From Fluviicola sp. (GTDB lineage: Bacteria > Bacteroidota > Bacteroidia > Flavobacteriales_D > Crocinitomicaceae), in contig JARWZO010000016.1 of assembly GCA_029866325.1 (NCBI GenBank), positions 1 through 64,000 on the forward strand: 64,000 nucleotides of DNA, in the 5' to 3' direction. Both the position numbers and the translations under genes were made by a program. Positions 57,302-64,000 of the stretch are shown piece by piece. Below the pieces are notes generated by a model, which saw only the letters and a program-made list of their open reading frames with translations, did no database searches and was not told the DNA's origin. The number at the start of each line of letters is the position of its first letter. Position 1 is the first letter of the stretch.

Positions 57302-57332
57302 CAAGATTAGTAAAAAAAAAAACGAATAACAA
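57302..57332 (-). promoter_or_regulatory. Predicted promoter of the oligopeptide-binding lipoprotein gene
   Basis: Minus strand TTG (57332-57330), 20 nt, TAATCTTG (57309-57302), one mismatch to TAnnTTTG. The ATG at 57281 follows about 20 nt downstream. Confidence 0.45.
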
Positions 57333-57490
57333 CCGGAAAGACAATCAACAAAGTGACATGTCGAAACCAATTAAGTGTTGTAATTAAAAAAATACCTATA
57401 TTCGACCAATAATAGTGGAGCTTCGACTAACGTGGAATATTTGTAAAGCAACTAAGTTTACTGTTTTTTAAATATTTGATACGTAAAGTT

Positions 57491-57521
57491 TTGGTTTTCT
57501 GAAAAATTGCTATTATACTTG
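57491..57521 (+). promoter_or_regulatory. Predicted promoter of the 269-aa secreted protein gene
   Basis: TTG (57491-57493), 20 nt, TATACTTG (57514-57521), one mismatch to TAnnTTTG. The ATG at 57549 is 27 bp further. Confidence 0.5.
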
Positions 57522-57548
57522 CGACTGTTTTAGTAGTAGCTGCTAATC

Positions 57549-58358
57549 ATGATGAAACTTAAAAAAATACTCTTACTCTCAGTCTTCACAGCGTTCATAG
57601 GCTCTGTAAGCCACGCTGCGTTGTCAATTGAGGGAAGTTATCAGGGGAAAAACCTCTACGTTCAAAATCCTGAAGATGGTGATGGATTTGGTTTTTGTGC
57701 AACAAAGGTCACCGTGAACGGAGATGTGATGCCTGGTGGCTGTAGTTCAAACGCGTTTGAAATTGATTTTTCACTCTTTAACATTGAGATTGGTGAACCG
57801 GTCTTTATTGTCATTGAGCATAGCGACGGTTGTAAACCTACCATTTTGAACCCGGAGGTATTGCTTCCGAAGAGCACGTTCAATACGGAGTCAATTTCTA
57901 TCTCACCTTCCGGTGCGTTGATTTGGAAAACAACCAATGAGCGTGGAAAATTGCCATTCTTTGTTGAGCAATATCGTTGGAACAAATGGGTGCAGGTTGG
58001 TGAAGTTCAAGGAAAAGGTACTTCCGGTACTAATTCTTACGAATTTCAGGTAGCTCCGCATTCAGGTGAAAACACGATTCGTGTTGTTCAGGTTGACCAT
58101 TCAGGTACAAAACGATCTTCGAAAGAAGTGAAGTTTACCTCAACGGTTCCTGCTATCGAAAAGAATCCGGTGAAAGTGAAAGATGTGATCAACTTTACTG
58201 CTGGTGGAAAACCGATCGAAACGAAGTATGAAATCTACGATGCTTACGGTAATATCGTGAAAAAAGGTGTTGGTACTTCAGTTCCATGTGGTAACTTGTT
58301 GAAAGGTGCTTACTACATCAACTTCGATAACAAAACGGAAAAATTCTTTAAAGGATAA
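57549..58358 (+). CDS. Secreted protein of unknown function with sorting-tail-like C-terminus (269 aa)
   Basis: The signal peptide (MMKLKKILLLSVFTAFIGSV, cleavage near SHAA) precedes a first beta domain with Cys-containing loops (GFGFCATKVTVNGDV, MPGGCSSNAFEIDFSLF). Residues about 105-190 form a fibronectin-like or similar module (GALIWKTTNERGKLPFFVEQ, YEFQVAPHSGENTIRVVQVD). The end (KYEIYDAYGNIVKKGVG, LLKGAYYINFDNKTEKFFKG) follows the T9SS type A plan in shortened form. Single gene with its own promoter and terminator. Function unknown. Confidence 0.78.
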   Translation: MMKLKKILLLSVFTAFIGSVSHAALSIEGSYQGKNLYVQNPEDGDGFGFCATKVTVNGDVMPGGCSSNAFEIDFSLFNIEIGEPVFIVIEHSDGCKPTILNPEVLLPKSTFNTESISISPSGALIWKTTNERGKLPFFVEQYRWNKWVQVGEVQGKGTSGTNSYEFQVAPHSGENTIRVVQVDHSGTKRSSKEVKFTSTVPAIEKNPVKVKDVINFTAGGKPIETKYEIYDAYGNIVKKGVGTSVPCGNLLKGAYYINFDNKTEKFFKG

Positions 58359-58376
58359 TCTTCCCAAACAATATTC

Positions 58377-58409
58377 AAAACCCTCTTGTGCTTCACGAGA
58401 GGGTTTTTT
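58377..58409 (+). terminator. Rho-independent terminator
   Basis: AAAACCCTCTTGTG (58377-58390), loop CTT, CACGAGAGGGTTTT (58394-58407) with one wobble, then TT. The methylmalonyl-CoA epimerase ATG is 32 bp further. Confidence 0.88.
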
Positions 58410-58440
58410 ATTTCCTGTAACTTGCTATTTTTACAGCGCT

Positions 58441-58848
58441 ATGATGAACAAAATCGAACATATCGGAATTGCTGTGAGCAACCTTGAGGAGGCCATTAAA
58501 ACCTATGAGCAATTGCTTGGCACACCGTGTTACAAACAAGAAGAAGTAAGTTCCGAAGGTGTGAAAACAGCCTTTTTCCAAGTGGGTGAATCGAAAATCG
58601 AACTGCTGGAAGCAACAACGGAAACCAGCCCGATTGCTTCCTTCATTGCAAAAAAAGGACAGGGAATTCATCACATTGCATTTGACGTTTCGGATATTGA
58701 ATCGTCTATGGCCGAACTGAAAGACCAAGGATTTCAATTACTCAACGAGCATCCCAAATCCGGTGCCGATAATAAATTGGTCGCATTCCTGCATCCAAAA
58801 TCATCCAACGGTGTGTTGGTGGAATTGTGTCAGGAAAAAAGAGATTGA
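58441..58848 (+). CDS. mce: Methylmalonyl-CoA epimerase (135 aa)
   Basis: Interconverts (R)- and (S)-methylmalonyl-CoA in propionate metabolism; cytoplasmic. It is a glyoxalase/VOC fold of normal length from ATG 58441; the frame is open upstream through the previous terminator, which is not coding. Metal ligands are seen in IEHIGIAVSNLEEAI (His about 6), GIHHIAFDVSDI (His near 80) and VLVELCQEK (Glu near 130). The 3' end overlaps the convergent HAD gene by 19 bp. No mutase gene lies in the window. Confidence 0.93.
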   Translation: MMNKIEHIGIAVSNLEEAIKTYEQLLGTPCYKQEEVSSEGVKTAFFQVGESKIELLEATTETSPIASFIAKKGQGIHHIAFDVSDIESSMAELKDQGFQLLNEHPKSGADNKLVAFLHPKSSNGVLVELCQEKRD

Positions 58849-59450
58849 ACCGTTTCGCCAGGTTTCAGGTGAATGGCTTGTAATCCGATTGTAGCCGCTC
58901 CGGCAACATGCTGTGGACTGTCGTCTATAAAAACCGTAGTAGCAGGATTCAGACCTTGTTCTTGGCAAACGCGACTGAAAATAGCAGGATCAGGTTTTCG
59001 CAAGCCCATTTCACACGAAAGGTAAACGTGTTCAAAATAATCTTCCAAACGCTGATGACCAACGGTTTTTTCCAGTGAACGACGCACAGCTTCCATGTGC
59101 AAGGTATTGGTGTTGCTCAATAAAAAAATACGAAAGTGCTTTTTTATTTCCAGTAACCATTTCAACCTATCTTCCGGAAAGTCAAGAATCATAGCATTCC
59201 AAGCATGTACTACTTTATTCCCACTTGTACCTTGTGGCAACTGGTCCAATAAACGATTGATAAAGTGAAACGATGAAATGGCTCCCGTTTCAAAACGATC
59301 AAACAAGTCGGTTTGCTGCAACTGCGAATAAGTCGCATCAAAATCAGTCAATCCAAGATCAATAAAAGCTTTGCTTGTGAGTTGATAATCAAGGTTGATT
59401 AAAACTCCCCCCAAATCAAAAATTATCGCTTCCGTTTCTGTAGTTACCAT
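58830..59450 (-). CDS. HAD-superfamily hydrolase, YihX-like (206 aa)
   Basis: Phosphatase-type HAD fold, class IA variant. Motif I is AIIFDLGGVLINLDY: the nucleophile Asp is present and the +2 Asp is replaced by Gly, as in the YihX/epoxide-hydrolase-like branch. Motif II is LLSNTN, the motif III Lys lies in LRKPDPAIF, and motif IV is VFIDDSPQH. Length is normal. ATG at 59450, with an exact TACTTTTG 4 bases upstream (59462-59455), so the transcript may be nearly leaderless. The substrate cannot be told from sequence. Confidence 0.9.
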   Translation of the reverse strand: MVTTETEAIIFDLGGVLINLDYQLTSKAFIDLGLTDFDATYSQLQQTDLFDRFETGAISSFHFINRLLDQLPQGTSGNKVVHAWNAMILDFPEDRLKWLLEIKKHFRIFLLSNTNTLHMEAVRRSLEKTVGHQRLEDYFEHVYLSCEMGLRKPDPAIFSRVCQEQGLNPATTVFIDDSPQHVAGAATIGLQAIHLKPGETVQSLFS

Positions 59451-59517
59451 GCCGCAAAAGTAAACTATTTACCAATTCCTGCTTTTAAGCGGAAATCTTC
59501 TGTATTTTAGTTTCATA

Positions 59518-59862
59518 ATGGCATTACCGGCAACAACTCCAGAAATTTGGCAAGAACTGAGGTCACGCGTTAGCGAAGAAGAACTCGTCTCAGCGGTCTA
59601 TCATCAATTAAAATCCGATATTGAACGCTCAGGGTTGGTCATTCCTTTCGCTAATAACGTTTCTACTGATTTATGGAGCCATGAACTTGCCGTTTGGCTA
59701 CCAAGTATTTCTGCCACAGCACTCCACTCCTATCTCTACCTTGTGGATTTGCCAGAAAAATGGCTAAACATGCTCCAAATTTCGGATCATTTCTTTGAAG
59801 AGCTAGCTGCAGCCATTCTTTACCGAGAAATGGTGAAAGTTTACTACAAAATGAACTACTAG
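59518..59862 (+). CDS. Small protein of unknown function (114 aa)
   Basis: Likely soluble and helical, without signal peptide (MALPATTPEIWQELRSRVSE, EELVSAVYHQLKSDI, WLNMLQISDHFFEELAAAIL). Two His and several Trp are present, but no motif is recognised. It is followed after 9 bp by a large palindromic repeat. It is divergent from the HAD gene. Its reality rests on length and plausible composition only. Confidence 0.6.
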   Translation: MALPATTPEIWQELRSRVSEEELVSAVYHQLKSDIERSGLVIPFANNVSTDLWSHELAVWLPSISATALHSYLYLVDLPEKWLNMLQISDHFFEELAAAILYREMVKVYYKMNY

Positions 59863-59870
59863 GGTTAATT

Positions 59871-59937
59871 GAAAATGGAAAATGCATTTGTAGGGGCGAG
59901 TCGCGACTCACCCCTGCAAATGCATTTTCCATTTTTC
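59871..59937. repeat. Large dispersed-type palindrome between the 114-aa gene and sucA
   Basis: Arms AAAATGGAAAATGCATTTG (59872-59890) and CAAATGCATTTTCCATTTT (59917-59935) are perfectly complementary. Within them lie AGGGG/CCCCT and the palindrome GAGTCGCGACTC (59898-59909), with only two mismatched positions. It is a 67-nt almost perfect hairpin. It is open in the sucA frame and creates a false N-terminal extension of that protein. Confidence 0.9.
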
Positions 59938-60003
59938 GTCGAAAACGTAACATGCCTTCGGCAGAATTGTGTTAATTTTACACACCCATTATTGTGCACA
60001 AAC

Positions 60004-62727
60004 ATGGATAAAATAACTTACGTCGGAAATGCAGACGTGAACGCGATTGACCACTTGTATCAATCGTATAGACAAGATCCCGAAAGCGTGGATATCGGCT
60101 GGCAAAAATTCTTTGAAGGATTTGATTTTGCTCGTACGAACTACGAAGATGGCGGGGAAATTCCTGAAAACTTCCAAAAAGAGTTTAAGGTCATTAATTT
60201 GATCAATGGGTACCGTTCGCGCGGACACTTGTTTACCAAAACAAACCCTGTTCGCGAGCGCAGAAAGTATGAACCGACACTGGCCATTGAAAATTTCGGG
60301 TTAGAAAGCGGAGATTTGGAAACCATCTTTCAAGCTGGTGAGCAAGTTGGTATTGGGGCGGCTTCGCTCAAGGATATCATCACACATTTGGAGGAAACGT
60401 ACTGTCAATCGATCGGAATCGAATACATGTTTATGCGCGAACCGGATCGTTTGGATTGGTTCCTGAACAAAATCGAGATGAAAAATCGTCCGCAATTTGA
60501 CAGCGCACGAAAACTCAATATTTATAAAAAACTGGTTGAAGCGGCTAATTTCGAGTCGTTTTTAGGCAAAAAATATGTTGGTCAGAAACGTTTTTCTGTT
60601 GAGGGTGGAGAAGCCCTGATTCCCGCATTGGATGCCTTGGTTGAAAAAGGAGCATCTTTAGGTGTTGAATACTTTGTGATGGGAATGGCCCACCGTGGAC
60701 GTTTGAACACCTTGACCAATATCTTCAAAAAACGTCCGAGCGATATTTTTTCGGAATTTGAAGGAAAAGAATTTGATTATGACGGTGCATTCGACGGTGA
60801 TGTGAAATACCACCAAGGATTTACCAGCGCCATAGAATCAAGTACAGGAACATCCATTGGTTTGACCTTGGCACCGAATCCATCGCATTTGGAGGCAGTT
60901 GACCCTGTAGTTCAGGGAATTGCACGCGCCAAGCTAGACCATGTTTTCCACGACGAAAAGAAAGTATGCCCGGTAATGATTCACGGAGATGCAGCTGTTG
61001 CAGGCCAGGGAATCGTTTACGAAATGGTGCAAATGGCGTTATTGGATGGTTACCGCGCTGGTGGAACTGTTCATATTGTGGTGAACAATCAGGTTGGTTT
61101 TACCACCAACTACCTCGATGCTCGTTCTTCTACTTACTGTACGGATGTTGCAAAAACAACGCTTACACCGGTTTTCCACGTAAATGGCGACGATGTAGAA
61201 GCAGTGATTCAAACCATTGAAATTGCGATGGAGTACCGTCAGCACTTCCACCGTGATATTTTCATTGACTTATTGTGCTACCGAAAATACGGTCATAATG
61301 AAGGTGATGAGCCTAAATTCACACAACCGAGTTTGTACAACATCATTGCAAAACATCCGAATCCGAAAGATATTTACCTCAAACAATTGTTGGCCGAAGG
61401 AGTTATTACCGCCGATAAAGCCAAACAGGTAGAGGATGAATACATTAATTTTCTGGAGACTGAATTTGACATTGCTCGTCAAAACGAAAAAGCGGTAGTC
61501 TGGGATTTCCTAAGCAAAGCTTGGGAGGGATTCCGTCACAGTAAGTCCGAAGATTTCGACCAATCGCCTGAAACGGGTATTGCCAAAGCGAAATTGGAAG
61601 AATTGGGTCGTAAATTGGCTACTCTTCCAGAAGGAAAGAAATACTTCCGCAAGATTCAAAAAATCTTTGAGGATCGTTTAAACGCGATCAATAACAACAA
61701 CTTGGATTGGGGAACGGCTGAAATGCTGGCTTACGCAACGTTACTTGAAGAAGGACATGCAGTGCGTATTTCAGGTCAAGATGTTGAACGCGGAACATTC
61801 TCTCACCGTCATGCTGTTGTAAAAACGGAAGACACGGAAGAAGAAATTGAAACATTGAATCTGCTTTCTGATAAACAAGCCAAATTCTCGATCTATAACT
61901 CCTTGCTTTCCGAATACGGAGTGCTTGGATTTGAATACGGTTATTCACTCGCTACTCCGCAAGGATTAACAATCTGGGAAGCTCAGTTCGGTGATTTCTT
62001 CAACGGCGCGCAAATCATGGTGGATCAATTCATCACTGCCGGAGAAGACAAATGGTCTACCCAAAGCGGTTTGGTGATGTTGTTACCACACGGTTATGAA
62101 GGTCAAGGTGCAGAGCACTCAAGCGCACGTATGGAGCGTTTCTTGCAGCAATGTGCCGATGATAATATTCAGGTGGTGAATACATCAACGCCTGCAAATC
62201 ATTTCCACTTGTTACGTCGTCAGATAGCTCGACCGTTCAGAAAACCGTTGGTGGTGTTCTCTCCGAAAATGTTATTGCGCTATCCGGCTGCAACTTCTAC
62301 GTTAGAAGAAATGGCAAGCGGACGTTTTCAGGAAGTAATCGACGATGCTGCTGCAAAAGTCGGACAAGTAGAAACCTTGGTTTTCTGTTCAGGTAAATTC
62401 TACTACGAATTGAAAGAAAAAGCGCAGGAATTAGGTATTGATTCGATGGCATTTGTGCGTGTTGAACAGCTTTACCCGTTACCGCAAAAGCAAATAGAAG
62501 CAATAGTTGCCAAATACAATGCTAAAAATGTTGTGTGGGCGCAGGAGGAACCAGCCAATATGGGCGCTTGGACGCATATCGCAATGAATTTGCGTCATAT
62601 TCCATTCCACGGGGTTTGCAGAACGGCTTCGGCTGCTGCTGCAGAAGGTTCTAAAAAACTTCATGAGCGCAGATTGAAAAAACTGTTTGCCGATGTATTT
62701 GCATTTGCATCAATAACAGCGAAATAA
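60004..62727 (+). CDS. sucA: 2-oxoglutarate dehydrogenase E1 component (907 aa)
   Basis: Thiamine-diphosphate-dependent decarboxylase that feeds the E2 lipoyl domain; citric acid cycle, cytoplasm. ATG 60004 (MDKITYVGNADVNAIDHLYQ) is chosen because this is the usual Bacteroidota beginning; a longer frame would read through the palindrome at 59871-59937. Seen in order: the N-terminal E2-binding helix, MAHRGRLNTLTNIF (about 226), HGDAAVAGQGIVYE (about 325), NNQVGFTT (about 363), YRKYGHNEGDEP (about 426), then the transketolase-like half with HGYEGQGAEHSSARMERFLQ (about 695) and WAQEEPANMGAW. Followed 25 bp later by sucB. Confidence 0.96.
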   Translation: MDKITYVGNADVNAIDHLYQSYRQDPESVDIGWQKFFEGFDFARTNYEDGGEIPENFQKEFKVINLINGYRSRGHLFTKTNPVRERRKYEPTLAIENFGLESGDLETIFQAGEQVGIGAASLKDIITHLEETYCQSIGIEYMFMREPDRLDWFLNKIEMKNRPQFDSARKLNIYKKLVEAANFESFLGKKYVGQKRFSVEGGEALIPALDALVEKGASLGVEYFVMGMAHRGRLNTLTNIFKKRPSDIFSEFEGKEFDYDGAFDGDVKYHQGFTSAIESSTGTSIGLTLAPNPSHLEAVDPVVQGIARAKLDHVFHDEKKVCPVMIHGDAAVAGQGIVYEMVQMALLDGYRAGGTVHIVVNNQVGFTTNYLDARSSTYCTDVAKTTLTPVFHVNGDDVEAVIQTIEIAMEYRQHFHRDIFIDLLCYRKYGHNEGDEPKFTQPSLYNIIAKHPNPKDIYLKQLLAEGVITADKAKQVEDEYINFLETEFDIARQNEKAVVWDFLSKAWEGFRHSKSEDFDQSPETGIAKAKLEELGRKLATLPEGKKYFRKIQKIFEDRLNAINNNNLDWGTAEMLAYATLLEEGHAVRISGQDVERGTFSHRHAVVKTEDTEEEIETLNLLSDKQAKFSIYNSLLSEYGVLGFEYGYSLATPQGLTIWEAQFGDFFNGAQIMVDQFITAGEDKWSTQSGLVMLLPHGYEGQGAEHSSARMERFLQQCADDNIQVVNTSTPANHFHLLRRQIARPFRKPLVVFSPKMLLRYPAATSTLEEMASGRFQEVIDDAAAKVGQVETLVFCSGKFYYELKEKAQELGIDSMAFVRVEQLYPLPQKQIEAIVAKYNAKNVVWAQEEPANMGAWTHIAMNLRHIPFHGVCRTASAAAAEGSKKLHERRLKKLFADVFAFASITAK

Positions 62728-62752
62728 TTGATTACTAGTTAAAGAAAGAAAT

Positions 62753-64000
62753 ATGTCTATCCTTGAAATGAAAGTGCCTAGTCCGGGCGAATCGATTTCT
62801 GAAGTGGAAATTGCAACATGGCTGGTAGCTGACGGTGACTATGTAGAAAAAGATCAGGCTATTGCTGAAGTGGATTCAGACAAAGCAACCTTGGAACTTC
62901 CTGCTGAAGAAAGCGGTGTCATCACTTTGAAAGCGGAAGAAGGTGAAGTGGTAAAAGTAGGTCAGGTAGTTTGTCTCATTGACACATCTGCTGCCCGTCC
63001 CGCCGGTTCGGCTCCTGTAGCAGAAAAAACCGTTGAAGCGGTAAAAGAAGTTGCTCCGGCTACTGAAAAAGCAGCTCCTGCTCCAAATCCGGGACCTGTT
63101 GCAACACCTGCCAACGATAGCTACGCGAAAGGAACTCCTTCTATCGCTGCGGCAAAAATCATGGCTGAAAACAACATTCCGGCGGCAAAATTGAACGGTT
63201 CAGGAAAAGACGGTCGCATTACGAAACATGACGTTGTAAGTGCCATGGCCGCAGGTTTCCCTGCAGATGCAGCGCAAGGCTGGGGTGGTACACGCGAACA
63301 ACATCGTGAAAAAATGTCGATGCTACGTAGAAAAGTAGCCGAGCGTTTGGTGCACGTGAAACAAGAAACGGCCATGTTGACCACCTTTAACGAGGTTGAT
63401 ATGAAACCTATCATGGATTTGCGTTCAAAATACAAAGACAGTTTTGCAAAGTTCCACGAAGTGAACCTTGGGTTTATGTCGTTTTTCACGAAAGCGGTAA
63501 CAGAAGCTTTGAACCTATTCCCAGCCGTAAACGGACAAATTGATGGAAACGAAATGATTTTCCACGATTACGCCGATATCGGTATTGCTGTTTCATCTCC
63601 GAAAGGATTGATGGTACCAGTAGTACGCAATGCTGAGCAAATGAGTTTAGCTGAAATCGAACGTGAGATCAAACGATTGGCTATTAAAGCCCGCGATGGA
63701 AAAATCGCACCGGATGACATGACCGGCGGAACCTTTACCATTACCAATGGTGGTGTGTTTGGTTCCATGTTATCTACTCCGATCATCAACCCGCCACAAT
63801 CGGCTATTTTGGGAATGCACAACATTGTTGAGCGACCTGTTGCCATTGATGGTAAAGTAGAAATCAGACCAATTATGTATGTTGCATTGTCGTATGATCA
63901 CCGTATCATCGATGGAAAAGACTCAGTTGGTTTCTTGGTGAAAGTAAAAGAAATGCTAGAGAATCCGGAACGTATGATTTTTGGCGGTAAAGACCCTTTA
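62753..64000 (+). CDS. sucB: Dihydrolipoyllysine succinyltransferase E2, 3' end cut by window edge (416 residues seen)
   Basis: Transfers the succinyl group from the lipoyl arm to CoA, forming the core of the 2-oxoglutarate dehydrogenase complex. The lipoyl domain covers residues about 1-80 with the lipoylated Lys44 in [11 protein letters not shown] Pro/Ala-rich linker follows, then the E3/E1-binding domain (about 126-165, [20 protein letters not shown]). The catalytic domain begins near 185, with [34 protein letters not shown] and the active-site His/Asp in [11 protein letters not shown] (about 380). The frame is open to the last base, so only a few residues are missing. Co-transcribed with sucA. 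Confidence 0.95.
   Translation, partial: MSILEMKVPSPGESISEVEIATWLVADGDYVEKDQAIAEVDSDKATLELPAEESGVITLKAEEGEVVKVGQVVCLIDTSAARPAGSAPVAEKTVEAVKEVAPATEKAAPAPNPGPVATPANDSYAKGTPSIAAAKIMAENNIPAAKLNGSGKDGRITKHDVVSAMAAGFPADAAQGWGGTREQHREKMSMLRRKVAERLVHVKQETAMLTTFNEVDMKPIMDLRSKYKDSFAKFHEVNLGFMSFFTKAVTEALNLFPAVNGQIDGNEMIFHDYADIGIAVSSPKGLMVPVVRNAEQMSLAEIEREIKRLAIKARDGKIAPDDMTGGTFTITNGGVFGSMLSTPIINPPQSAILGMHNIVERPVAIDGKVEIRPIMYVALSYDHRIIDGKDSVGFLVKVKEMLENPERMIFGGKDPL

Noticed and set aside
58306-58440. Longer N-terminus for methylmalonyl-CoA epimerase
   Set aside because: It would translate the end of the previous gene and its terminator; ATG 58441 gives the normal length.
58830-59450. HAD hydrolase lacking the second motif I Asp as an inactivated enzyme
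   Set aside because: Gly at that position (FDLGGV) is normal in the YihX-like branch, so this is not evidence for inactivation.
59869-60003. Longer N-terminus for sucA
   Set aside because: The 45 extra codons read through the palindromic repeat; the usual MDKITYVGNAD start at 60004 is intact.

Overview
The window is a 64 kb stretch of a Bacteroidota chromosome, most likely from order Flavobacteriales (Crocinitomicaceae/Fluviicola-like; inferred from recalled protein style, not from a search). The evidence is type IX secretion (T9SS) style sorting tails, Bacteroidota promoters (TTG, about 19-20 nt, then TAnnTTTG), a Bacteroidota-type 2-oxoglutarate dehydrogenase, and many giant secreted proteins. 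Few Shine-Dalgarno sequences are obvious. Gene density is high and intergenic spaces hold many palindromic repeats.

Region 1 (1-19.9 kb, minus strand). The left edge is one end of an IS1-family element. Next comes a seven-gene operon transcribed from a good promoter at 19932-19961: two secreted proteins of unknown role, a Skp/OmpH-like lipoprotein, a second lipoprotein, and three very large or related surface proteins (1865, 415 and 3032 aa). The last is a DUF6443/RHS-repeat protein with an RHS core and a roughly 245-residue unique tail. No immunity gene is visible behind it. The tight coupling of a chaperone-like lipoprotein to giant RHS-type surface proteins is the best candidate here for an undescribed system.

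Region 2 (20-34.2 kb). A 1322-aa secreted protein, an ECF sigma factor with a tiny membrane protein, a sensor histidine kinase, an outer-membrane beta-barrel gene containing an A12 tract, class I fumarase, a von Willebrand A domain surface protein and an AsmA-like protein.

Region 3 (34.5-41.7 kb). A HAMP/SpoIIE-type PP2C phosphatase whose reading frame is broken by a TGA where the family has a conserved Trp, a secreted protein, an SGNH esterase lipoprotein, an MsrB lipoprotein, and an ECF sigma/anti-sigma pair.

Region 4 (41.8-48.8 kb). A five-gene operon: SpoIIM-like, DUF4129, DUF4350, MoxR ATPase, DUF58. This is the widespread MoxR/DUF58 cell-envelope cluster.

Region 5 (48.9-64 kb). An ALDH7-type aldehyde dehydrogenase, small secreted and T9SS proteins, a TonB-dependent receptor next to an orphan oligopeptide-binding lipoprotein, methylmalonyl-CoA epimerase, a HAD hydrolase, and sucA-sucB (2-oxoglutarate dehydrogenase E1 and E2). 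sucB runs off the right edge. Fumarase, sucAB and the epimerase place central carbon metabolism here among envelope genes. No rRNA, tRNA or CRISPR array was recognised.
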